A stretch of DNA of 64,000 nucleotides from Exiguobacterium sp. s124 (lineage in GTDB: Bacteria > Bacillota > Bacilli > Exiguobacteriales > Exiguobacteriaceae): positions 310,001 to 374,000 of the forward strand of contig NZ_JACSKH010000001.1 in NCBI RefSeq assembly GCF_018617485.1, read 5' to 3'. Below, piece after piece: positions 36,146-44,431 of this stretch. Each line of letters begins with the position of its first letter. Position 1 is the first letter of the stretch. The position numbers and the translations under genes are program-made. The notes beneath the pieces are model-generated. The model was not told the DNA's origin, did not search any database, and worked only from the letters and a program-made list of their open reading frames with translations.

Positions 36146-37368
36146 TGAAAAAGTTGATAAAAAATAATGTTATAAAGTTTATAAATGCGCCTGAAAAGGA
36201 CATACTTAGCTCGCAAACTTTGTATGAAGCCTTATTAACAGCCTTAGATATGTATGAAAGTTGTACGAATGAAAATGATAAAGTTTTCTGGGAGGACGAA
36301 AGCTTTAAATTAGCGAATCTCATTAAAAATACTCAGTTACCGAATGGAGGATTTGATTTAGGCTATAACTTTCTTTTCGGTAAAGGTCTTGAAAAAACTT
36401 ATAGTAAAGAAGCAACTACACCAGAAGTACTATCAGTGTATGCATTATACCGCTATACAGAGACTTTTGGACTTGAAAAATCTTCATTTATTTCTGCAAG
36501 TATTGAAAATGGAGTAAATTGGATACTGAATAACATTATAGCTATAGACAATTATTATGCGATTCCATATGCCCCTCACACTTATGATAAAGTGCACATT
36601 ACTAATGGTGTTTCATTTGCTATAGGTGCACTTGCTTACTATGTTAAGGATAATAAAAAAGATGAAAGAGCAGTAGAAGTATTTAATGGAATGATAGAGT
36701 TTATGTACGATCAACTTGAGAGCTCTGTGTCTGGAAATGGCTCGTATTGGCCATATTTTTATCAAAATGGCTCCGAGAAAGAAAAAGAGTTGATAAATGA
36801 TAAAGTTGATAATTATCATATAGCACAGCAGTTAAAGTATCATTGTGTCGCGTATAAATTAGTACCAACTGCAAAAAACCTGGAAATAATAAAACTTGTA
36901 AGTGAATACTTATTTTCCAAAATTGATAATAATATGTTTATTCCCTATACAGAAAACGGAAATAAAAAAAGTTCAAAGATAGATATGTGGGGTTATACGT
37001 CAATAATTAAAGCATTTATTGAAGTGAATCATATTTTAAAAGATGAAAAATATATTATCCTTTCTAAAAAAATTGTCAAAAAAGTAATAAATCATTCTTG
37101 GAATGGGGAATATTTCTATCCTATCCTTGATGAAAGATTTAGAGCGTTTGATAAGAATTTTTATCCGAGATCTGATGCTTGGGTGCTCCATTCATTAGCA
37201 CATTATTATAAAAATATTGAAAGAGATGAAGAAATATATAAAGTAATTTTTAAAGGATATACTTCAATTTCAGAAGTAAATTTCATTGGGTATGAGAACC
37301 ATACGCTTTCAAAGAGAAAAAAAGTATTTATTAAACTGTTAAGTGGCATTAAAAGAGGTAAAAAATGA
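36145..37368 (+). CDS. polysaccharide-locus protein with probable alpha/alpha-toroid fold, function unknown
   Basis: 407 residues from the ATG after TGGAGG (overlapping the previous stop as TGATG). No signal peptide or membrane segment. The sequence alternates helices with repeated aromatic/Gly turns (LPNGGFDLGY, TPEVLSVYALYRYTE, NGVSFAIGALAYYV, SGNGSYWPYFYQNG, HSWNGEYFYP, RSDAWVLHSLAHYY), the look of terpene-cyclase, GH88 or C5-epimerase type (alpha/alpha) barrels. It might modify or bind the lipid-linked sugar. I can assign no reaction. Confidence 0.55.
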   Translation: MKKLIKNNVIKFINAPEKDILSSQTLYEALLTALDMYESCTNENDKVFWEDESFKLANLIKNTQLPNGGFDLGYNFLFGKGLEKTYSKEATTPEVLSVYALYRYTETFGLEKSSFISASIENGVNWILNNIIAIDNYYAIPYAPHTYDKVHITNGVSFAIGALAYYVKDNKKDERAVEVFNGMIEFMYDQLESSVSGNGSYWPYFYQNGSEKEKELINDKVDNYHIAQQLKYHCVAYKLVPTAKNLEIIKLVSEYLFSKIDNNMFIPYTENGNKKSSKIDMWGYTSIIKAFIEVNHILKDEKYIILSKKIVKKVINHSWNGEYFYPILDERFRAFDKNFYPRSDAWVLHSLAHYYKNIERDEEIYKVIFKGYTSISEVNFIGYENHTLSKRKKVFIKLLSGIKRGKK

Positions 37369-38579
37369 AAATATCACTTATGACTCTTAATTATTTGCCG
37401 AATAAAGGTGGCTTAGTAAGTTATGTACAAAATGTATCTAAAGAAATAACTAAATCAAGCCATTCCGCAGTTGTTCATACTACTGATGGGAAGAATAGAG
37501 AGTTACCTGAATTAGAACGCATTGACGGTATTCAAGTTTACAGACATAGAGCGTTAAGTATGAAAGGGATTTTAAAATTATTTACTCCCTTTATTGTTCC
37601 TTTAAAACTATATAGCAGATTTAAATTAAATTTAGAAAAAGACGAATACGTAATTATTAGACATTTGTATTTTGCCATGGCATTAAGTCTTTTCAAAAAA
37701 AGAGATAATTTTATTTATATTATTCCTTTAATTGCTCCGCGTCTGCAAAGGATGAATATTAAACAAGTAAATACTTTCAAAAAAATATATTATTATTTTT
37801 TAATCCCTCAACTCTATCTAATCGAAAAATTTGCCTTAAATCGAATAAAAAATATAGCGACATTAAGTGATACAAAAAAAGAAGAGATTGTGGAATTTTA
37901 CAATATTTCTTCTAATAGGGTGCATGTAATTCCTCCAGGTGTAGACTTAGAGAAGTTTAAGCCATTAGTTAGTCAGGATGAAAAAGAAATGATCCTAAAA
38001 AATGAGGGATTAGAAATACTTAAGGAATTTAAAATTATTCTTACGGTTTGTAGATTATCTAATGAAAAAAATGTCACTTATGCTATCGATATGATTAGTC
38101 ATATGGGAGAAGGTTTCAAGTTAGTCATTGTGGGAGACGGTGAAGAATCTTCGAAGTTAAAAAAATATGTCATTGATAAAGAACTGGATGACAAAGTGAT
38201 TTTTGTTGGTTTCAAGTCAAATACTGAAGATTTCTACAGAATTGCTGATGTATTTATTTTACCAAGCAAATATGAAGGCTTTGGTCATGTATATTTAGAA
38301 GCTATGGCGTCGGGAATTCCTTGCATAGGACTTCAACATAATCCTCCTAATATTATCACAGCAACTCAAGAAATCATTAAACAGAATCAAACTGGTTTCA
38401 TTGATAAAGGTGAAAATTCCGAAGAATTAGCTAATAAACTAATTAGTTGGTTTCAAAATCCTCTTTTAGTCCAAGAGTATAGAAAAAATTGCAGAACATA
38501 TGTGGAAGAGAATCATTCTTGGAATACACATTTGACTTCTATTATTTCTTTATGGGAAATGAATGAAAGAGGAGATTAA
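37365..38579 (+). CDS. glycosyltransferase family 4
   Basis: 404 residues. N-terminal LNYLPNKGGLVSYVQNVSKEI is the acceptor Gly-rich loop; VIPPGVDLEKFKP, ILTVCRLSNEKNV and LPSKYEGFGHVYLEAMASGIPCIG give the GT4 donor region with its E-x7-E. It probably adds a sugar to the repeat unit in the cytoplasm. The gene overlaps the preceding stop codon. Confidence 0.87.
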   Translation: MKISLMTLNYLPNKGGLVSYVQNVSKEITKSSHSAVVHTTDGKNRELPELERIDGIQVYRHRALSMKGILKLFTPFIVPLKLYSRFKLNLEKDEYVIIRHLYFAMALSLFKKRDNFIYIIPLIAPRLQRMNIKQVNTFKKIYYYFLIPQLYLIEKFALNRIKNIATLSDTKKEEIVEFYNISSNRVHVIPPGVDLEKFKPLVSQDEKEMILKNEGLEILKEFKIILTVCRLSNEKNVTYAIDMISHMGEGFKLVIVGDGEESSKLKKYVIDKELDDKVIFVGFKSNTEDFYRIADVFILPSKYEGFGHVYLEAMASGIPCIGLQHNPPNIITATQEIIKQNQTGFIDKGENSEELANKLISWFQNPLLVQEYRKNCRTYVEENHSWNTHLTSIISLWEMNERGD

Positions 38580-38584
38580 ATAAT

Positions 38585-39847
38585 ATGTATGTTGAAGAAA
38601 GTTCAAAAAAAACTAATGATGTTATAATATTTAGCTTAATGTTACTTGTAATTTGGAAACCTACACCCACGATTTTATTGGGTGAAAGCTTAGGTTATAA
38701 ATTTGGCGATATTCTTTTGTTGATTACTATTATTAGCATTCTAGTACGAATAAAAAACATTATTAATCCTATGAATTTGAATTATATCTTTCTAGTATTT
38801 TTTATTTTTGTAGAGATTGTCTCGCTGTTTTTTTCTTCTTTAAGATTACCTGTAATACTTGATGATCTTTTTGAGTTATTTAGACCGGTGTTATATTTAC
38901 TTATTTATCTCACGGTATATTCTCTAGTTAACAACAGTATATTTTACAAAGATAGTATACGTAGAGTGTATATAGCACTTTTTATTTTTTTTGTGATAAG
39001 TGTATTTCAATTGTTCAATTTTTTGGGGACAAAAAATATCATGAGTTTCTTTTATGAAGTTAGTAAATCACGCACTTTTGATACAAGCGAATCCATTTGG
39101 CGACTTGCTAGTACTTTTACTAACCCAAACTACTTTTCATTTTTTCTTGCTATAACCTTAAGCTTTTTTTTTAGTGGAATACTAGTTTCGGAAAATATAA
39201 AGGAAAAGGTATGGAACTTAATCTTTTCTATCGTTGTTTTGTCTTTAGTACTTTTTACAGGTTCAAGAACAGGATTAGTTGCCTCGATAATTTCTGTACT
39301 AGGGATTTATTTTGTATACACTTTTAAAACATATAGAAAATCAACTCTATACAAATTTATATCAATCATTACATTTTTCTTACTTATGATTTTTATTACA
39401 TTTTATAGTCAAGACTTTTTGAATAGATTCGAAAGGTTTTCAGATGTGGAAAATATTAAATTTAATTTATATGTTAGATATGAAATTTGGTTTGAGGCGT
39501 TAGATAAGTGGAAACAAAGCCCTTTAATAGGAAATGGACCATATAAGTATTACATGGACACATTTGATAGTAACTATGTTTTAATGTTATACAGATATGG
39601 ATTGATAGGGTTAACATTATTTATATTATTATTCTTTTTTAATATTTTAAAATCTATCAAAAACGCGCACACTAAATTTTCTTTAGGGATGGTTGGTGTA
39701 AATATAGTTTTCATGATTTCGATGATTTCGGCAATTTCTTTCAACTTTATCCAATTGGGAGCTATCTATATTGGTTTAGTGGCTGTACAAGACAAGATAA
39801 TTTATTTAAATGAAAGAGGTAAGAATAATATTGAATATAAAAATTAG
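38585..39847 (+). CDS. wzy: Wzy-type polysaccharide polymerase (O-antigen ligase-like)
   Basis: 420 residues, about eleven membrane segments and a large loop near residues 275-330 with RYEIWFEALDKWKQSPLIGNGP, typical of the Wzy_C/O-antigen ligase fold. SFTNPNYFSFFLAIT and FTGSRTGLVASIIS are also family-like. It joins repeat units at the outer membrane face. It is placed with wzx in the locus, and sequence divergence is expected for this family. Confidence 0.82.
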   Translation: MYVEESSKKTNDVIIFSLMLLVIWKPTPTILLGESLGYKFGDILLLITIISILVRIKNIINPMNLNYIFLVFFIFVEIVSLFFSSLRLPVILDDLFELFRPVLYLLIYLTVYSLVNNSIFYKDSIRRVYIALFIFFVISVFQLFNFLGTKNIMSFFYEVSKSRTFDTSESIWRLASTFTNPNYFSFFLAITLSFFFSGILVSENIKEKVWNLIFSIVVLSLVLFTGSRTGLVASIISVLGIYFVYTFKTYRKSTLYKFISIITFFLLMIFITFYSQDFLNRFERFSDVENIKFNLYVRYEIWFEALDKWKQSPLIGNGPYKYYMDTFDSNYVLMLYRYGLIGLTLFILLFFFNILKSIKNAHTKFSLGMVGVNIVFMISMISAISFNFIQLGAIYIGLVAVQDKIIYLNERGKNNIEYKN

Positions 39848-40817
39848 TGTTGTGATAATCGGGAAAAATGAAGAAGACAATATTTTAAGAAATATAAATT
39901 CAATTAAAAATACAGTAGAATATAAAAAATCCGAAACCGAAATTTTGTATATTGACAGTGGATCTGAAGACAATACGATTTTTAATATAACATCTAATCA
40001 TAATGATATTAAAGTCTATAGAATTGAAGATGATGAAGTTAAAACAGCCTCAAAAGGTAGACACTTAGGAGCTCTATTATGCAAAGGTGAGTATATACTA
40101 TTTTTAGATGCTGACATGGAATTACACAATTTGTTTATAAGTCGAATTTTAGATGTTTCAAAAACGGATCCAGGTTTTATAGGAGGTATTGGAATTCGAA
40201 ATGATATATTTTTAAATAACGGTATAGAGGTATATAGAAAACAAAATGTTTATAATACTCTCAGTGAAAAAAAATGTAATCATTTCGGAGGAGCCCTCTT
40301 TATAAAAAGAGAATTTTTGATTGGAATAGGTAATTATGGTAGTTCTATAGTTGCAAATGAGGAAGCTGAATTAGATAGCAGGATAATACAAAAAGGTAAG
40401 TTTATTAAAGAATATCCCTTTCAAATGATTAATCACTACATCCGTATTGAAGATGATAAAAAAAGTTTGAAAAATATATTGTTTGGAAAGAGAAATCAAG
40501 GGATTGGACAGGGTTTCAGACATTCATTCTATTTCAAATCTACTTTTAGTTTCATCAAAAGATTCAATCTATTTTTCATAGCTTTTTTTGGTGATTTAAT
40601 TTCTCTTACTTTGGTTTTGGCTTCTGTAATAAATTATTCATTGTTTTTCATTGCTATACTAATTCAAATATCTTTGAGCATATTTTATATGAAAAACAGA
40701 AAATTGAAATTTTTTGTACTACATAAAATATACGCTCTTCATTTTTTCAAAGGAGTACTTAATTATAAATTGGGTAACAAAATTAACTTTGTGAGAATTG
40801 ACAACTATAAATATTAA
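39831..40817 (+). CDS. glycosyltransferase family 2
   Basis: I prefer the TTG about ten bases after AAAGAGG; an ATG at 39810 has no separate site. 328 residues, with a GT-A domain (ISVVIIGKNEEDNILRNINSI, EILYIDSGSEDNT, FLDADMELHN) and two hydrophobic C-terminal segments (about 245-285). It overlaps wzy by 17 bases. It adds a sugar to the lipid-linked unit. It is the last gene of the locus. Confidence 0.82.
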   Translation: MNIKISVVIIGKNEEDNILRNINSIKNTVEYKKSETEILYIDSGSEDNTIFNITSNHNDIKVYRIEDDEVKTASKGRHLGALLCKGEYILFLDADMELHNLFISRILDVSKTDPGFIGGIGIRNDIFLNNGIEVYRKQNVYNTLSEKKCNHFGGALFIKREFLIGIGNYGSSIVANEEAELDSRIIQKGKFIKEYPFQMINHYIRIEDDKKSLKNILFGKRNQGIGQGFRHSFYFKSTFSFIKRFNLFFIAFFGDLISLTLVLASVINYSLFFIAILIQISLSIFYMKNRKLKFFVLHKIYALHFFKGVLNYKLGNKINFVRIDNYKY

Positions 40818-41294
40818 TAATTATGTATAGTGCAAAATAGTAGTGGTTCTTACAAAAAAATGGTGAGCGATAAGAGCGATTGTCTAAAGTTGCTCGCTCA
40901 TTTTTGCAATATCAATGAACAGGGCTCAGTGTAGACATTAAGTTTTTTTACAATTTTTAGGCTTTTGCCTTTATACGCTTCTGCCGAAACAATGTTTTTC
41001 TGCTTTTCATTACTACACACGAGTGGTTTTGCGATGTACAAGATGGAAATCCTAAGCTCTAAGTAGCTCTCTATTTTCATACGTTCGAACAAGGTAGGTA
41101 AGATGGTTGTATTTCAAAGTGATATCTTTCGTTAGAGTGTTTGTGTAGTAACTTCATTCTACGTGAGGGTGTCACTATATTTTTTTACATTCACGTTCTG
41201 GTGTTGTAATTAATTTCATAATTTATCGCTTCTAAAAAATGAAATATTAGTTACAAACGATTAAACTATGAATCTATTTTCCGATATATAGAAT
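40818..41294. other. intergenic region between exopolysaccharide and lasso-peptide loci
   Basis: About 480 bases, AT-rich, with no supported gene. At 40864-40905 a TGAGCGA/TCGCTCA stem with a 23-base loop and T run may terminate the exopolysaccharide operon. A 64-codon reading frame on the minus strand (40898-41092) has no ribosome site and matches nothing I know. The promoter of the lasso cluster must lie toward the right end, but no clear -35/-10 is visible. Confidence 0.5.
40864..40905 (+). terminator. possible terminator of the exopolysaccharide operon
   Basis: TGAGCGA / TCGCTCA arms, long loop and five T residues. Confidence 0.5.
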
Positions 41295-42416
41295 ATGAAA
41301 ACAACTCACATTAATTCAAAAAATAGTATACATGAGCGAACTATATCTAAATTTTTATTTACTTTAACAAAATCGACATATTCATATAATCATACGGATG
41401 GAGAATCGTTTATAGATAGCATCATGTTTCATCGAATTTATCCAAGCTCGTTAGAACTTTCATATCTGAGACAAATTCAAATTAAAAATAACATGCAAAT
41501 GCTACAGACGAAGCGGCAATTATGTCTTATTGCTCAACTATTTGAGCAAGAGAACATTCCAATGATCTGTCTGAAAGGTCCAGTCATCTTATCAAAAGCA
41601 TATGATGCTAACGTTGGAAGAATTATGCGTGATCTCGATTTACTTGTGTCTCCGAAACATATCGAAGAATCTGCTAATCTTCTTCAAAGTCTCGGTTATG
41701 TCACGACAGACGATTTAACTGATTTTAACTATCGACAAAAAAATCATCATTATATCTTCACTCATCAAGAGTCAAATCATATCGTAGAACTCCATTGGCG
41801 ACTTTTTCCGAGTATTGTCGAAGAGCCTGATTTTTCACTGCTGTGGAAATCGCGTGATTCGATTGAGATTGCTGAACAAAAGATCAATTGTTTAAATGAC
41901 GAACTCCTTTTCACTTATTTAATCGTACATGGCTCAAAACATGGCTGGTTTAGATTGAAATGGTTATTTGATATTCATCAATTTTTACAACAACCTTTGA
42001 ACTGGAAGCGCGTTGCCTATATCACTGATCAATGGAAAATTCAGCACATGATGGGACAAGCTATGATTCTCATCGAAACTCTGTTTGAACAAGATGCACC
42101 TGAACCGTTGAAACGATATATGAACTCGAAAAAAGCTCGAAAGATGGCTCAGATTGCTTTAGTAATGGTGGGTGAGAAAATGAATCCAGAAGAGGCTAAT
42201 CGACAGTTTTCGCATTATCTGTTTTGGAAACGGTACTTTTTCTTGATTCGACCACGCAGTCAGCGTGTATCTTACATACTTCATCACTTTATCCCTACAC
42301 AACAAGATCGAGATATACTGACCATTCCGAACCGACTTCAATTTTTGTATATACCGTTGCGACCTGTAACATTTCTAATGAGACGTCGTGTAGCTAAGAG
42401 AGGAAATCAATCATGA
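41295..42416 (+). CDS. lasso-peptide-associated nucleotidyltransferase family protein (NTP_transf_5)
   Basis: 373 residues with the NTP_transf_5 pattern: IPMICLKGPVI, GRIMRDLDLLVSPKHIEES (with the DLD metal-binding pair), HHYIFTHQESNHIVELHWRLFP. No good ribosome site precedes the ATG, so the start could be later. It overlaps the cyclase gene by four bases (ATGA). In Firmicutes lasso clusters such as pseudomycoidin, such proteins are reported to modify the phosphorylated C-terminus of the peptide. The same role is inferred here because a matching kinase gene is present. Confidence 0.8.
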   Translation: MKTTHINSKNSIHERTISKFLFTLTKSTYSYNHTDGESFIDSIMFHRIYPSSLELSYLRQIQIKNNMQMLQTKRQLCLIAQLFEQENIPMICLKGPVILSKAYDANVGRIMRDLDLLVSPKHIEESANLLQSLGYVTTDDLTDFNYRQKNHHYIFTHQESNHIVELHWRLFPSIVEEPDFSLLWKSRDSIEIAEQKINCLNDELLFTYLIVHGSKHGWFRLKWLFDIHQFLQQPLNWKRVAYITDQWKIQHMMGQAMILIETLFEQDAPEPLKRYMNSKKARKMAQIALVMVGEKMNPEEANRQFSHYLFWKRYFFLIRPRSQRVSYILHHFIPTQQDRDILTIPNRLQFLYIPLRPVTFLMRRRVAKRGNQS

Positions 42417-44257
42417 GTGCAATCTTTGGCATGTTGGGTTCTACCTCTGCCTCAAATGGAGTAAGGGCTCTCCGATCATCTTTTACCACAAAATATGAAT
42501 GTGATCGATCTGCGATTTGGTTCAATGAAACATGTGGACTAGGGACACTCGAACAATGGATCAATAAGGAGGAAGAACACTCGCCACAACCTTTTCGGTT
42601 AGATTCGCTCATCATCGTTTTTGATGGAATGTTAGACTACCGAGACGATTTAAAAGAAAAGTTAAATGTAGGATTTCAAGAGAAGTCTACGGATGCCGAA
42701 CTCGTTGCGAAATCTTTCATGAAGTGGGGAATCGAATGCGTTGAGCACTTGATGGGTATCTTTGCGTTTGCTGTGTATGACGAATCGATAAACGAGATGT
42801 GGATTGTTCGAGACCGGCTAGGGGAACGAGCAGTCTGTTACACCCATCGGGAAGATGGACTGATGTTTAGTACCACGCCTAAACCGATTGCCACTTACTA
42901 CGATTACGACATCAATGAAACATTTTTAAAGCAGTATGCCGTTTCACCGATGCAGTTAAAGACACATGATCCTTACATAGCGCCTTGGGAAAAGATTCAA
43001 TACGTACCTCCTGGTCATGTTTTGCATTATCAACAGGGGAATGTGACTTTGAAAGAATATTGGGCGTATCAATCACAACCAGAACGAACTTTTCGTTCAG
43101 AAGAAGAGTGCCATGAGGAACTTGATAAAATTCTAGAAGAGGCAACTCGTACTTGTACCCGAACAGATGGAGAAGTTGGTTTGATGTTGAGTGGTGGACT
43201 CGACTCGACGACAGTTGCTGCTTATGCTGCACCGCTCTTGCAACGTGAAGATAAATCTCTGCATGCGTATACGCACGTTCCTCTCTCAGAGTATGAGGAT
43301 TCTGCAGAGATACTCGGAAATGAACGGCCGCTCGTCGAAGAAGTGTTGAAGTATTACCCTTCGATTAAACCAAACTGGATTGAAAACCGAGAGCGAAACG
43401 CTTATAACACGATGGATGACTGGTTAGAAATTTTGGAGATGCCTTATGGATTCTTCATAAATGCTCCATGGTTACTCAGCATCCATGAAACTGCTAAGAA
43501 TCAAGATGTGCGAGTCATGTTGAATGGGAAACATGGCAATTGTACGATTTCATATGGTTCAATTGGAGTTTATTACTCAGAGTTATTTAGAAGCGCCCAA
43601 TTCTCAGAGATGATAAAAGAATTTTATGCATTGCTGAATAATGGTATGAGTGTCTATACTGCTTCAAAAAAAATATTTGGATCCGTTATATTAAGTTATA
43701 AAATTTCGCATAAAAGTGAACGATTGTTAAAAAAGCATATAAGCAAATTTCTGTCGATTGATCTTCGAAACAAGATAACATATAGGCATTTGAATCTCAA
43801 TGAACATAATGTGAAAGAACGCTTAAGTGACTCGTATGAGAGAGATCATTTTCATTTTCATGGTGTATTTTCGACAATGTGTTCTCTGCGTTTTAATTGT
43901 GTTGTACGCGATCCATTGTCCAGTATTCAGTTAATTGATTTTTGTTCTAGTCTCTCTTCTGATTACTTTGCTTCAAAAGGAGTCTCAAAAAAGTTAGTGC
44001 GGTCATTAATGAAAAATCGTTTACCTCTTAAAGTACTAGATATGAATCGTCCTAGAGGTCGACAATCCGCAGATTGGAATTTTCGTTTGATCAATAGTCA
44101 GAATAGTATTATGAATGATTTACAAATAACAAAATCCAATCTGATTTCAATAGAATCTCTAGATAAGTTGTGGAACAGTTTGAGTAAAGACATATGGACA
44201 ATGAACTTCATGTTTCGAAGAATTATTATTCATAAATTCAAAGGAGGTGAGAGTTAA
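42413..44257 (+). CDS. lasC: lasso peptide macrolactam synthetase (asparagine synthetase homolog)
   Basis: 614 residues. The N-terminal glutaminase-like domain starts MSAIFGML, where catalytic Cys2 of true asparagine synthetase is Ser, as usual in lasso cyclases. The C-terminal ATP-pyrophosphatase domain has LMLSGGLDSTTVAAY (PP-loop near residue 259). It adenylates the ring Asp/Glu side chain and closes the isopeptide bond with the core N-terminus. The gene overlaps both neighbours: ATGA with the nucleotidyltransferase gene and TAATG with the precursor gene. Confidence 0.92.
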   Translation: MSAIFGMLGSTSASNGVRALRSSFTTKYECDRSAIWFNETCGLGTLEQWINKEEEHSPQPFRLDSLIIVFDGMLDYRDDLKEKLNVGFQEKSTDAELVAKSFMKWGIECVEHLMGIFAFAVYDESINEMWIVRDRLGERAVCYTHREDGLMFSTTPKPIATYYDYDINETFLKQYAVSPMQLKTHDPYIAPWEKIQYVPPGHVLHYQQGNVTLKEYWAYQSQPERTFRSEEECHEELDKILEEATRTCTRTDGEVGLMLSGGLDSTTVAAYAAPLLQREDKSLHAYTHVPLSEYEDSAEILGNERPLVEEVLKYYPSIKPNWIENRERNAYNTMDDWLEILEMPYGFFINAPWLLSIHETAKNQDVRVMLNGKHGNCTISYGSIGVYYSELFRSAQFSEMIKEFYALLNNGMSVYTASKKIFGSVILSYKISHKSERLLKKHISKFLSIDLRNKITYRHLNLNEHNVKERLSDSYERDHFHFHGVFSTMCSLRFNCVVRDPLSSIQLIDFCSSLSSDYFASKGVSKKLVRSLMKNRLPLKVLDMNRPRGRQSADWNFRLINSQNSIMNDLQITKSNLISIESLDKLWNSLSKDIWTMNFMFRRIIIHKFKGGES

Positions 44258-44361
44258 TGAAATTAGAATGGAATGAACCAGTTCTAGAAGAACTAGATGT
44301 GAAAGAAACGGCAGAGAGTGGTATCCCAGGTGGTTCAGACTTGTTTGCAGAAACATCATAA
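44257..44361 (+). CDS. lasA: lasso peptide precursor (short ORF)
   Basis: A 34-codon gene with a strong AAGGAGGTGA site (44241-44250), its ATG overlapping the cyclase stop codon. The leader has the B1-recognition residues Trp5, Pro8 and Leu10 (replacing YxxPxL) and Thr18. Taking this Thr as the conserved -2 residue, cleavage after Ala19 leaves the 15-residue core ESGIPGGSDLFAETS. Asp9 would then close a nine-member ring with the N-terminal amine, and Ser15 is the phospho-acceptor. Glu at position 1 is unusual. Starting at Ser2 (eight-member ring to the same Asp) or Gly3 (seven-member ring) would also be chemically possible. Phe11 or Leu10 could plug the ring. The assignment as precursor is firm from place and pattern. 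The exact core is inferred. Confidence 0.88.
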   Translation: MKLEWNEPVLEELDVKETAESGIPGGSDLFAETS

Positions 44362-44378
44362 TTTAACAGTAAGAAGTT

Positions 44379-44402
44379 GCCTTCCCACATTCGTGAGAAG
44401 GC
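44379..44402 (+). terminator. hairpin after the precursor gene (probable attenuator)
   Basis: GCCTTC / GAAGGC arms with an inner CAC/GTG pair, followed by a mixed TCCTTTATT tract rather than a full T run. It would favour a high level of precursor message while allowing some read-through to the exporter and maturation genes. Confidence 0.6.
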
Positions 44403-44431
44403 TCCTTTATTAATGGAAAGCGAGTCAATTC

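Noticed and set aside
40898-41092. 64-codon minus-strand frame, considered as a transposase remnant
   Set aside because: No transposase motif or terminal repeats could be seen and no ribosome site is present.
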